Positions 11,160 to 21,885 are shown, counted from the stretch's first letter. The stretch: 64,000 nucleotides of DNA from Hordeum vulgare subsp. vulgare (GCF_904849725.1 NC_058521.1:555664176-555728175), one strand, 5' to 3'. The notes: generated from the sequence alone by a model not told the origin. A program made the numbers and translations.

Positions 11160-14100
11160 AATTACGATGTAGCTTGCGCTATAGCTCTACTGTTTTTATA
11201 TGTTCCTATTGAAAATTTAGTTGAAAGATGATAGTAGCAACTTTGCGGACTGAGTCCGTGAAACTAAGGATTGTCCTCATTGCTGCGCAGAAGGCTTATG
11301 TCCTTAATGCACTACTCGGTGTGCTGCACCTCGAGCGTCGTTTGTGGATGTTGCGAACATCTGACATACATATTTTTCATGACTACGTGATAGTTCAGTG
11401 CATAATACTTAATAGCTTAGAAGCAAGGCGCCGAAGACGTTTTGAAACGTCGCGGAATATATGAGATGTTCTAAGAGATGAAATTGAGATTTCATGCTCG
11501 TGCCCTTGTTAAGAGGTATGAGATCTCCGACAAGATTCTTTGCCTACAAAGTAAAGGAGAAAAGCTCAAATCGTTGAGCATGTTCTCAGATTGTCTGAGT
11601 ACAACAATCGCTTGAATCAAATGGGAGTTAATCTTCCAGATGAGATCATGATGGTTCTCCAAAGTCACTGCCACTAAGCTACTAGATCTTCGTGATGTAC
11701 TATAACATATCAAGGATAGATATGATGATCCTTGAGTGATTCGCAATGTTTGACACTACGAAAGTAGAAATCAAGAAGGAGCATCAATTGTTGATGGTTA
11801 GTAAAACCACTAGTTTCAAGAAGGGCAAGGGCTAGAAGGGATACTTCATGAAACGGAAAACCAGTTGCTGCTCTAATGAAGACACCCAAGATTGAACCCA
11901 AACACGAGACTAAGTGCTTCTGTTATGAGGGGAACGGTCACTCAGGCAGAGCTACCCTAGATACCTGGTAGATAAGAAGGCTGGCAAAGTCGACAGATGT
12001 ATATTTGATATACATGACATTGATGTGTACTTTACTAGTACTCCTAGTAGCACGAGGGTATTAGATACCAGTTCCATTGCTAAGTGATTAGTAACTCGAA
12101 GTAAAAGCTACGAAATAAACGGAGACTAGCTAAAGGCGAGGTGACGGTAAGTGTTGGAAGAGTTTCCAAGGTTGATGTGATCAAACATCGCACGCTCGCT
12201 CTATCATCGGGATTGGTGTTAAACCTAAATAATTGTTATTTGGTGTTTGCATTGAGCATGAACATGATTGGATCATGTTTATTGCAATAATATTATTCAT
12301 TTAAAGAGAACAATGGTGTTCTATTTTGCTTGAATAATTAACTTCAATGGTTTATTGAATATCGATCGTAGTGTTACACATGTTCATAATATTGGTGCCA
12401 AAAGATACAAAGTAATAGTGATAGTACCACTTACTTGTGGCACTGACGCTTGAGTCATGACGGTATAAAATGCATGAAGAAGCTCCATGCTGATGGATCT
12501 TTGTACTCACTCATTTTTGAAACGTTTGAGACATGCAAACCATACCTATTGGTATTAACACATGAAGAAACTCCATGCAGATGGATCGTTGGGAATCGCT
12601 TGATTTTGAATCACTTGAGACATGCAAAACATACCACATGGATCAAGAGAGTAACTTGTTGGGAGTGATACATTTTTTATGTGTGTAGTCCAATGAGTGC
12701 TGAGGCACGTAGTGGATATTGTTATGTTCTTACTTCAGTGACGATTTGAGTAGATACAGGAATATTTACTTGATGAATCACACGTCTGAAATATTGAAAA
12801 GTTCAAAGCTATTTCAGAGTGAAGATCGTCATGACAAGAGGATAAACTGTCTATGATATGATCATTGAGATGAATATCTGAGTTGCGAGTTTTTGGTACA
12901 CAGTTAAGACAATCTGGAAATTGTTTCACAATTTATCACCTAGAACACCATAGTGTGATGGTGTGTTCGAACGTCAGAGCCGCACCCTATTTGATATGGT
13001 GCATACTATGATGTCTCTTATCGAATTACCACTATTGTTTATGGGTTATGCATTAGAGACAACCACATTCACTTTAAATAGGGCACCGCGTATTTCCGTT
13101 GAGATGACACGGTATATATTATGGTTTGGAGAAACCTAAGTTGTCGTTTCTTGAAATTTTGTGGTTGCGATGCTTATGTTGAAAAGTTTCAGTCTGATAA
13201 GCGCGAACCCAAAGCGGATAAATGCATCTTCATAGGAAATCCAAAACAGTTGGATACATCTCCTATCTCAGATTCGGAAGCAAAGTGTTTGTTTCTAGAA
13301 ACAGGTCCTTTCTCGAGGAAAGGTTTCTCTCGAAAGAATTGAGTGGGAGGGTGGTGGAACTTGATGAGGTTAGTGAACCTTCACTTCAAACAGTGTGTAG
13401 CAGGGCGCAGGAAGATGTTCCTATGGCGCCTACACCAATTGAAGTGGAAACTGATGATGGTGATCATTGAGCTTCGGATCAAGTTACTACAAACCTCGTA
13501 GGTCGACAAAGGTCGCGTACTACTACAGAGTGGTACGGGCACCCTGTCTTGGAGGTCATGTTGTTGAACAACAATGAACCTACGAGCTATGGAGCAGCGA
13601 TGGTGGGCCCGGATTCCGACAAATGGCTGGAGGCCATGAAATCCGAGAGAGGATCCATGAATGAAAACAAAGTATAGACTTTGGAAGAACTACTTGAGGG
13701 TCGTAAGACTATTAAGTAAAGATGGATCTTTGAAAGAAATATAGACGGTGATGGTGAAAAGTCACCATTAAGAAAAGCTCGACTTGTCGCAAAGATGTTT
13801 CCGACAAGATCAAAGAGTTGACTATGATGAGACTTTCTCACTCATAGCGATGCTAAAAGTCTGTTGGAATTATGTTAGTAGTTGTTGCATTATTTGTGAA
13901 TATTGCACATAGGATATGAAAACATTGTTTCCTCGACGGTTTCATTGAGGAAAGGTTGTATGTGATACAGCCAGAAGGTTTTGTCGATCCTAAAGATGCT
14001 AACAAGTATGCAAGCTCTAGTGATCCTTTCATGGACTGGTGCAAGCATCTCGGAGTTGGAATATATGCTTTGATGATATGATCAAAGCTTTTGGGTTTGT

Positions 14101-14890
14101 AAAAGGTTTATGAGAAACTTGTATTTCCAAAGAAGTGAGTGGGAGCACTATAAAATTTCGGATAAGTATATGTGGTTGACATATTGTTAATCAGAAGTAA
14201 TGTAGAATTTCTGTGAAGCATAAAAGGTTGTTTGAAAGGAGTTTTTCAAAGGAAGACCTGGATAAAGCTACTTAAACATTGAGCATCAAGATCTATGGAG
14301 ATAGATCAAAACGCTAAACAGAACTTTCAAATGAAATGCATGCCTTGACATGTTTTTGAAGGAGTTCAAAATAGATCAGCAAAGAAAGAGTTCTTGGTTG
14401 TGTTGTAAGGTGTGAATTTGAGTAAAACTCAAAAGCGCGACCACGACAGAAGAAATATAAAGGACGAAGGTCATCCCCTATGCCTTAGCCATAGACTCTA
14501 CAGTATGCCATGTTGTGTGCCGCACCTAGTGTGTGCCTTGCCACAAGTCTGTTAAGAGGTACAGAGAGTGATCCAGGATTAAATCACTAAACAGCGATTA
14601 AAGTTATCCTTAGTAAATTAATGAACTAAGGAATTTTTCTCGATTATGGAGGTGGTTGAAGAGTTCGTCGTAAAGGGTTACGTGGATGCAAGCTTTTACA
14701 CTAATCCGAATAACTATGAGTAGTAAAATGGATTCGTATAGTAGAGTAGATTTTTGGAGTATTTCCGAATAGCACGTAGTAGCAACATCTATAAGATGAC
14801 ATAAAGATTTGTAAATCACACACGGATCTGAAAGTTTCAGAACCGTTGACTAAAACCTCTCTCACAAGCAAGACGTGATAAGACCCGAGA
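11160..14890 (+). pseudogene. Degenerate gag-pol of Copia copy 2
   Basis: Fragments appear in canonical Copia order. Gag-like: about 11228-11760. Protease/pre-integrase region: about 12120-12400. C-terminal integrase: 13121-13470 (CGCDAYVEKFQSDKREPKADKC style, then an ERFLSKEL remnant). Start of RT: about 13560-14000 (DKWLEAMKSE, later ...LYVIQPEGFVDP-like residues). RNase H remnants: 14640-14860. Stops and frameshifts occur every few dozen codons and no YVDD motif is readable, so no protein is possible. Several lesions recur in copies 1 and 3, suggesting that the amplified lineage was already defective. Confidence 0.7.
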
Positions 14891-14897
14891 AATATAT

Positions 14898-16203
14898 GGG
14901 TATCTCGGGGCCCACTCGGTAATACAACATCACACACAAGCCTTGCAAGCAATGTGACTAATTGTAAGTCACGGGATCTTGTATTACGGAACGAGTAAAG
15001 AGACTTGCCGGTAACGAGATTGAAATAGGTATGCGGATACCAACGATCGAATCTCGGGCAAGTAACATGCCGAAGGACAGAGGGAATGACATACGGGATT
15101 ATATGAATCCTTGACACTAAGGTTCAACCGATAAGATCTTCGAAGAATATGTAGGATCCAATATGCGCATCCAGGTCCTGCTATTGGATATTGACCAAGG
15201 AGTAACTCGGCGCATGTCTACATAGTTCTCGAACCCGCAGGGTCTGCACACTTAAGGTTCGATGATGTTTTAATATAGTTGAGTTATATGTGTGGTTACC
15301 GAATGTTGTTCGGAGTGCCGGATGAGATCACGGACGTCACCACGGTTTCCAGAATGGTACGGAAACGAAGATTGATATATAAGATGGTTTCGTTTGGTTA
15401 CCGGAAGGTTTTCGAGCATTACCCGCATTGTACCGGGAGTGACGAATGGGTTCCGGAAGTTCACCGGGAGGGGGGCAACCCACCCGGGGGAAACCCAATG
15501 GCCTTAGGGATGGCGCACTAGCCCTTAGTGGGCTGATGGGACAGCCCAAGAGGGCCGTAGCGCCAAGAGAAGAAAACCAAAGAGAAAGAAAAAAAGGGGA
15601 CGTGGGAAGGAAGAGAAGGACTCCACTTTCCAATCCTAATTGGAGTAGGACACTTCCTCTTCTCCTAGCCGGCGCACCCTTGAGGGCTTGGCCCTCAAGG
15701 CAAGCCTCCTCCCCCTCCCTCCTATATATAGTGGTTATTTAGGGCTGATTTGTGACAACTTTTGCCACGTGCAACTCAACCCTAAACCAAATAGTTCCAC
15801 CTCTAGATCGATTTCTCCGGAGCTCGGGCGGAACCCTGCAGGAGTAGATCATCACCACCACCGAAGCATCGTCAAGCTGCCGGAGAACTCATCTACTTCT
15901 CCGTCTTGCTTGATGCATCAAGAAGGTCGAGATCATCGTCGAGCTGTATGTGTGCTGAACGCGGAGGTGCCGTCCGTTCTGCACTAGATCGGAATGGATC
16001 ATGGGACGGATCGCGGGACGGTTCGTGGGGCGGATCGAGGGACGTGAGGACGTTCCACTACATCAACCGCGTTTCTTAACGCTTCCTGTTGTGCTATCTA
16101 CAAGGGTACGTAGATCCAAATCTTCTCTCGTAGATGGACATCACCATGATAGGTCTTCGTGTGCGTAGGAAATTTTTTGTTTCCCATGCAACGTTCACCA
16201 ACA
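14898..16203 (+). repeat. 5'-truncated 3' LTR of Copia copy 2
   Basis: The LTR enters in mid-sequence at TATCTCGGGGCCC, the point lying at about 8600 in the 5' LTR, and runs to ...CACCAACA at 16203. Compared with copy 3, about 575 bases are missing (end of the interior, PPT and first ~505 bases of LTR). The breakpoint lies in GGGT, shared by both parental sequences. Confidence 0.85.
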
Positions 16204-16208
16204 CCTCA

Positions 16209-16290
16209 ACCAGCTATGAATGTGTCTCCTTCTTCAGTTGAACCTCTTCAAGATTCTTCATGCTTTTCTGTGGTTGTGGGAGTCGTATAG
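16209..16290 (+). pseudogene. Exon-like ORF, right part
   Basis: Continues the frame that starts at 7918: Pro/Ser/Val-rich codons ending in TAG at 16288-16290. The frame is kept exactly when the Copia and one CCTCA copy are ignored, which supports an old continuous ORF of about 86 codons with one internal stop. Function unknown. Confidence 0.4.
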
Positions 16291-16474
16291 CTAGATACAT
16301 AGTTCTAGTCATGATGCTAGAAGGGTAGGATAGATGTAGAAAAAAGTTAGTATGACTTGGTTCTTTTTTGCTCTTTTTTATGGATTGTCTTGTAAACCTG
16401 TTTTGGATGATGATGTGTGTTTCATTTCTCATATCTACTATGACTTCTGTTTATTGCTTATCTTATGGCATATA

Positions 16475-16676
16475 CTCTCGATGTTCCTAAATATAAGTCT
16501 TTTTAGATATTTCAATAAGTACTACATAATGTATTCCCTCCGTCCCAAAATAATTGTCTCAACTTTATACTAGCTCTAATACAAAGTTGTACTAAGCTTG
16601 AGACACTTATTTTGGGACAGAGGGAGTAGTATCCATTGGAATCTCTAAAAATACTTATATTTAAGAACGGAGGGAA
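16475..16676. mobile_element. Stowaway-type MITE (outer)
   Basis: A 202-bp element whose ends pair as CTCTCGATGTTCCTAAATAT... and ...ATATTTAAGAACGGAGGGAA. This is the CTCCCTCCGTTCC Stowaway (Tc1/Mariner) terminal repeat with a few changes. TA precedes it at 16473-16474, and TG (decayed TA) follows. Its middle is occupied by a second MITE. Confidence 0.75.
16534..16626. mobile_element. Stowaway-type MITE (inner, nested)
   Basis: 93 bp with long near-perfect inverted repeats, TTCCCTCCGTCCCAAAATAA and its complement at the right end, flanked by TA at 16532-16533 and 16627-16628. Ends and duplication are typical of Tc1/Mariner-derived Stowaway elements. It sits inside the outer MITE. Confidence 0.85.
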
Positions 16677-16679
16677 TGC

Positions 16680-17083
16680 ATGATTCATCCTTGTGCAAAT
16701 GTATCTTTGATTGTATGCTTATTGAAATAGACTTTGCACCACATGATTGCGTTTGAGCTTATATTTTCCTGATTGCTTTATCAAATCTATAAAAAAAGCG
16801 ATGCCGAAACTCAGTAATCTCAGAGTTATTTGACGAGCTTGCAGGGGGTCGGGCTAAATTCTTATCCTTTCCCTCACCGAAGCCCATTAGGTTACTGTTG
16901 AGAAATCACTCCCACAGCATCACACCACTTTTCAACAGATTGAAGGCGGGACCATGTGGTCGTCTGTGATTGCATCCCAAGCCAATCATTGGTCAAATTC
17001 GAATATCCTAACCGAGTAGCGACATTCAAGCATGAGGTGCGCTGTAGATTCCGGTTCCCTTTTATAAGGCTGACATCGACCAT
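16680..17083. other. Intergenic stretch, no recognisable gene
   Basis: A minus-strand ORF at 16892-17083 (63 codons) has no domain I can name. A TTTTATAAGG box at 17059-17068 could be promoter-like but leads to no convincing gene. Confidence 0.5.
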
Positions 17084-18231
17084 AGTTGGGTCAGTCCCTA
17101 CGGGCCAATCTATCCATCGTCGAGGAGAATGAGCTGCTTTCTTTCAGACGCGAACGCACGTCTCTCTCCCTCCCTCCCAACCCTAGCCGCCTCCCCCTCC
17201 CCCTCCCTTCCTCGCCGCCTCCTGAAACAGCCGCCGAGCAAGCCCGAGCGCCAAGGATGGTGGCGGCGGGGCCTAGGCTGCCCTGCCTCTGCATGCGGAG
17301 TCCCGGATCTGGAACGGCGACTCCATTGACGAGGCACGGCACGCTAGCAGCCGTGCGGGAGGTGGATCCGGCGTCTCGGTCGCGCGGGCGACGGGATCCG
17401 GTGGTCGTTGGCGTCCGGCGAAGGCTTTTGCGGTGGCTGGTGCGCGCGATCTGGCGCCTCCCCTCCTCCCTTGTTCGGCGTGCGGGCCAGCCTGGTCGGG
17501 CCGCGCTCCCTTGGATTGCTGATTTTGTACAGGAGGTGCTGGTGGTGGTGGGGATCTAGTTCGGGCGAAATCCCTGGTCGGCCATGGCCGGCCGCATTGA
17601 TGGCGACGTCTGAGGGCGCCGTTCCCCTCCTTGGAGGCGTCGGTATGGATTGATCCCCTCACTTCCCCTTTCCCTAGGTCTCCCGGGCGAAAGCCTTAAC
17701 TTTGTTGGGCGGCGGCGTTCCCTTCTTGAAGGCGCCGCTTTGGGAACCTTGGGGCTGGGTGGCGCTTGTGGGTGGTGGGCGACGACGGTGGTGCGGCCCT
17801 ATCCTAGCATGGATCTCGGTCCGTTCCTTGGAGATGGACTCGCATAGGTGGAGGTCATCGTTTGGCGTCATGATGGCGTCGATGGGGGAGGCACCTGTCA
17901 AGGCTCGTAACTCAATCTGATCTGAAGATGGACCAGTGGAAGATGACGGCGACGACACATGTGAGTGCGTCGGACCGGTTTGTGCCCCGGACCCGGTATG
18001 TGGCTCGGTCAGGGTCTCCGGCTTTAGATGTTAGGCTTAGGTGAGAGGTCTGGATATTTGGTCCAGCTTGCACCCCTTCATCATATGGATAGGAGTAGCA
18101 GCAGATGTTGCCAAGATGGCGGATTCAGACATATTGTTGTACTGCTTTGTAAGGTCCTCGAGAATAATTAATAAAATGGCCGCATGCATCTCCGAGATGC
18201 AGTGGCCCATCCTCCTTTTCTAAAAAAAAAA
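17084..18231 (+). mobile_element. Poly(A)-tailed retroposon (LINE-derived, non-autonomous?)
   Basis: A GC-rich segment with a CCCTAGCCGCC(T/C)-rich 5' part, a G-rich middle and a 3' end containing AATAATTAATAAAATGGCCG followed by a run of ten A (18222-18231). This shape, with 5' untranslated-like sequence joined to a poly(A) tail, fits a LINE-derived retroposon, and the 3' end resembles repeats I remember from wheat. GACCAT occurs at both sides (17078-17083 and 18235-18240) and may be a short target duplication. The long ORFs inside (17086-17559 and others) show no protein domain. Confidence 0.45.
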
Positions 18232-18588
18232 TTAGACCATCATAGACATTTATGACTTTATCAGTCTAGCAAATTGCATTTTATAAGTCGTGGCTCCAGA
18301 GTAGCATCCATCCGCCGTAAACTTCCATCTAATAACACCTTTTATGCCCACAATAAGTTGTATATTTTGGACCTTGCTTCAAAGAATGACGAATTGTTGT
18401 ATGCAGTTCACAAACAGGTCTCTTGTTTTGACAATAGAGCACTATATGTACAAACACCCTTGATTGTGTAACTTACAGTAGTGAGATCCTATATATTCAC
18501 ACGTATTTCAGTCTTTCAGACGGCTGTTGTAGTCCCGTATCTTCGTAACTGTTTTTCTCGAATGATCTTATGTGGGCGGTGTGTGTGA
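18232..18588 (-). other. 3' flank of the RTM2-like gene
   Basis: AT-rich stretch downstream of the minus-strand stop codon; presumably 3' UTR and terminator. I see no clear AATAAA signal on the minus strand and no other gene. Confidence 0.4.
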
Positions 18589-19343
18589 TCAATAGTCAGA
18601 GAGGCCGACGATGGCACCACCTGCCGGCGCCGTCTCAGCCGACTGGTCCATCCACCTGTATCTGGCATACAGGCCGGCAACGCCAACCAAGGCCACGGCC
18701 ACGGCTAGGAGCAGTGCCCTCACCATCCCGCTCCTGCTCCGGTCCCTAGCGAAGCCGTACGCCTGCCGCCCGGCAGACGCCGCCTGGCGTGCGCCTTCGC
18801 CTTGGTCTCTGGCGTGGCCGTCCTCGCGACCGGCATGACGCTTCCTCGCGTCCTCCTCCACCGCCTCATGCCGCTTCTTCTCTTCTGCAGCGGCGGCGGC
18901 GTGCTGCGCTGCTTCTGCGTCCGCCGCTGCCTTTGGGTCGTCCTCGAGGTCGAGGGGCGTGAGCCTGGGCATGGTGACGTGGAGGACGCCGTCCTTGTCG
19001 AACCTGGCGCGGATGCCGCCGGCGTCGCAGCCCTCGGGGACCTGGAACTCCTTGCGGAAGCGTCTCCACTGGCCGCCCTCGAGCGGCCGCTCGCCGCTGA
19101 CCCTCAGCCGGCCGGACTTGTCGATCTGCAACCTCAGGTGCTCCTTCTTGAACCCTGCTTTGCACATGCGCATCACAGGCGTCGCGTCGGTCAGTGGAAA
19201 CTCAGGCAGACCATGTAGATCAAAGAACAGAAGCAGAGGAAGGCATTCGTACCTGTGAGGTTGACGACGAGGGTATGCTTGTGGTTGTCCTCGAGGAGGT
19301 CGTGCGACGGCACGAAATCGACGTACGTCCGTTCGGCGGCCAT
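18589..19343 (-). CDS. RTM2-like small heat-shock-domain protein with C-terminal membrane anchor
   Basis: The only intact host gene seen. Exon 1 is 19253-19343 and exon 2 is 18589-19154, joined by a 98-bp GT-AG intron (19155-19252) in phase 1, giving 218 residues. Residues about 5-95 form an alpha-crystallin (HSP20) domain, with TLVVNLTGFKKEHL, RLRVSGERPL and the closing DGVLHVTMP strand. Residues 104-160 are an Ala/Glu/Arg/His-rich helical linker. MVRALLLAVAVALVGVAGLY (174-193) is a membrane segment, followed by a short tail. This order is that of RESTRICTED TEV MOVEMENT 2 and related plant proteins, which are membrane-anchored HSP20-like proteins rather than classical chaperones. I chose the ATG at 19341-19343 because it starts the domain and precedes a good donor; reading exon 2 alone from 19176 would lose the first strands. 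Codons are very GC-rich at third positions, normal for grass genes. The subfamily assignment is inference. Confidence 0.85.
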
Positions 19344-19470
19344 GGATAGCTGACGGCGGCGCTTGCAGAACTCAGGCGGTGAACGGGCGACGGTGACAAA
19401 GGTGGTGCGAGCTGCTCGTGAGGACGGATTGATGAAGCGCTGATGGAGGAAATCGATGTGTTCTTCCTGG

Positions 19471-19479
19471 AATATATAC
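19471..19479 (-). promoter_or_regulatory. TATA box of the RTM2-like gene
   Basis: The minus strand reads AAGTATATATTCC here, about 130 bases upstream of the ATG, leaving room for a roughly 100-base leader. No other TATA-like box lies closer to the start codon. A TTC/GAA cluster next to it (about 19459-19472) resembles a heat-shock element but its spacing is off by one base. Confidence 0.55.
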
Positions 19480-19612
19480 TTGCTGTGCTGACCTGGTGTA
19501 CGTGCGTGTCTGGGTGGGTGGAGTCAGGCGAGGGGGGAGGCATTGCTTCGCCGCAAGGGGCACGCTTGCATGCGTAAGCGAAGCAAAGCAATCGATCGAC
19601 GAAATCGGTTCG

Positions 19613-19761
19613 CCTTGTGGTGTGGACTTCTGGAGTTGTATCTTCGCCTGGGTTTACTGGCACAGCTGCATTCATCGAATTTGTGTTCAGCTGGTCAAGA
19701 TCATCTGTATCCGCACTTGGAGATAGAACTTTTGTGTTCATATCCGCTCTTAGAATTAATC
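19613..19761 (-). repeat. Dispersed segment, copy B (upstream of the RTM2-like gene)
   Basis: About 150 bases similar to 7099-7282, lying 140-290 bases upstream of the TATA box. A minus-strand frame (MNTKV...) is shared with copy A but diverges after about 35 codons. It may contribute promoter sequence to the gene, or be a relic of an older repeat. Confidence 0.5.
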
Positions 19762-19791
19762 AAGTCACATCGTCGATCTACCGAGGAGTAA

Positions 19792-20367
19792 GAGTCAGTT
19801 CTTTTGGATCAATTCCACAGAATTACTGCTCCATGAATTAGAATGACAAAAGAACTCAAATCTGTCCCAGGAATGATCCAGAATCATCTCAGAATTACAG
19901 TGCAATGTAGAATTGTCAAGTTGTGGCAATTCTGGCAATACTCGCAAATTCCTCAAAAAAAAAACGATTCGTTTTAGACTATTACCACTATTGTAAACGC
20001 ATATTACACCAAAAATGCCACTCTACCCTATCCCTCCACAGCTCGCTCGCTCGGTCCCTCCCATCGTGCTAGCGCTGGCAACCCGCAACCCCCCTCCCAT
20101 CGCGCTAGCGCTGCGCTCCCTTCATAGCGCCGCCACCGGTGGCCTCGTCAGATCCGGCCCCTTCCCGCCGTCCGCTCCGGCCTCCCTTCGCCCGTCCCTT
20201 CCCGTCGGGCCGCCGTATGCGCCATCCCAACCGCCCGCTCCGGCCTCCCTCTGCCCGCCGCTTCCCGTCGTCCGCCGCCCGCTCCGGCGTCCCTACGCCC
20301 GCCCCTTCACGTCGTCCGCCGTCCGCTCCGGCCTCCCTCCGCCCGCCCCTTCCCGTCGTCTGTCGTC
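19792..20367 (+). mobile_element. Harbinger-like element A, left half
   Basis: Starts GAGTCAGTTCTTTTGG after a TAA (19789-19791). The right half (35258-35760) ends with the complementary CAGTTCTTTTCACC-type repeat, then TGA (decayed TAA). The termini and 3-bp TWA-type duplication fit PIF/Harbinger. This half holds AT-rich subterminal sequence and then a GC-rich, proline-codon-rich stretch (20015-20367) that could be a 5' exon. The Athila-type Gypsy separates the halves. Confidence 0.5.
20172..20367. repeat. GC-rich minisatellite, about 44-bp unit, 4 copies
   Basis: Four imperfect copies of a unit beginning CCGCTCCGGCCTCCCT and ending CCCGTCGTCCGCCG start near 20172, 20234, 20279 and 20322. 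The array ends at the Gypsy insertion point. A plus-strand ORF (20015-20404) reads Pro/Ala/Ser-rich peptide through it, of doubtful reality. Confidence 0.7.
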
Positions 20368-21885
20368 TGATTGCAATCTCTGGCGATGGCTAGACGAATG
20401 CTGATGACAACAAACCTTCCCCTGCAACGGCACCAGAAGAATGCTGCTAGCACTCCCCGGCAACGGAACTAGAAGAATGTTGTTGATGGCCCACCAGCGC
20501 GTGGGTTCGCAGCAGTTTTCGAGGGTAGAGTATTCGACCCAATTTATTGGTTTACCAGACAGGAGGTGAGAGAATACTCTCGAGTATTAGCAGCTGAATT
20601 TGTCAGATTCAACAACACCCGAAAGATTAGTATCTGCAAGCACAGTAGTAACAGCAAACTTGTATGATAACAACGGGGTCAGAAACGATCTGTTGACGGC
20701 AGACTATTCCTAACGATTGTATCAATGACGCCAAGTTGCCCGTCGACGGAAATTGTCAGTTCCCGTCAACGTCCAGCGACCCAAAAGTGTAGCAGGTAGC
20801 AGCAGTGTAACAAGCAATAGCAACGACAAGGAAAAGCAGTAGTGACAGCAGTAACAAGTAGCAGCAGTAGCAAGCGACAGTAGTAGCAACAGTAGTAGCA
20901 GCAGCAGCAGAGCAAAACTAGTAAGAGCAGTAGGACAAACTCGTAGGCAATGGGTCGGTGATTTGTATGGATGATATTTATCATGCAACAGCTATAACAC
21001 GGAGAGATATGTGGCTGCTCCCGTTCCTCAATGTGATGTACGCATGCATTCCGTGTGTCATCATACGTGCTTAGGGAAAAGAACTTGCATGACATCTATT
21101 GTCCTTCCCTCCCGTGGCAGCGGGGTCCAAAAGGAAACTACGGGATATTAAGGTTCTCCTTTTAATAAAGAACCGGACCAACGCATTAGCACTTGGTGAA
21201 CACATGAACTCCTCAAACTATGGTCATCACCGGGAGTGGTTCCGGTTATTGTCACTCCGGGGTTGTCGGATCATAACACATAGTAGGTAACAACAACTTG
21301 CAAGATCGTATCTAAAACACACATATATTGGTGACAACATAATAATTTCAGATCTGAAATCATGGCACTCGGGCCCTAGTGACAAGCATTAAGCATGACA
21401 AAGTAGTAGCAACATCAATCTCAGAACATAGTGGATACTAGGGATCAGTCCCCATCAAAACTAACTCGATTACATGATAGATCTCATCCTACTCATCACC
21501 GCCCAGCGAGCCTACGAATATATTACTCACGAACGACGAAGAGCTTCATGGAATTGGAGAGGGAAGAAGGTTGATGATGACGATGGCGACGATTTCCCCT
21601 CTCCGGATCCCAAGACGGACTCCAGATCTGCCCTCCAGATGAAGAACAGGTGGTGGCGGCGCCTCCATATCGAAAACGCGACGAAAACTTCTCTTTTTTA
21701 TTTTTTCTGGGACGAAAGGGGACTTCAGGACGTTTGGAGAACTTTGATTTCTGCACAAAAATAACACCAAGGCAATTCTGCTGAAAACAGCGTTAGTCCA
21801 GGTTAGTTCCATTCAAATCATGCAAATTAGAGTCCAAAACAAGGGCAAAAGAGTTTGGAAAAGTAGATACGATGGAGACATATCA
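20368..21885 (-). repeat. 3' LTR of the Athila-type element
   Basis: 1518 bp; the minus strand begins TGATATGTCTCCATCG at 21885 and ends GAGATTGCAATCA at 20368. It includes a trinucleotide-rich tract (about 20795-20930, AGCAGTAGCAAC-like) and, near its end, primer-site-like motifs. ORFs across it are artefacts of the simple repeat or antisense. Confidence 0.88.

Larger units (their letters stand above)
8094..16203 (+). mobile_element. Angela/WIS/BARE-type Copia, copy 2, with CCTCA target duplication
   Basis: An 8110-bp element flanked by CCTCA at 8089-8093 and 16204-16208. Layout: 5' LTR 8094-9913, primer site 9915-9927, interior to about 14897, and a 3' LTR lacking its first ~505 bases. The interior is a wreck of the gag-protease-integrase-RT-RNase H order seen in copies 1 and 3. 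The perfect duplication shows one ordinary integration, so the missing PPT and 3' LTR start were lost after insertion. It interrupts the ORF at 7918-16290. Confidence 0.9.

Noticed and set aside
17086..17662. Overlapping GC-rich ORFs on both strands (157, 129 codons)
   Set aside because: GC-rich DNA lacks stops in all frames. No domain and low-complexity Arg/Pro/Ala composition; treated as part of the retroposon.
18866..19258. Antisense and alternate-frame ORFs over the RTM2-like gene
   Set aside because: High GC at third codon positions opens other frames; only the minus frame with the intron yields a known domain and membrane segment.
19459..19472. Heat-shock element next to the RTM2-like TATA box
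   Set aside because: TTC and GAA are separated by three bases instead of two and no third repeat is present.
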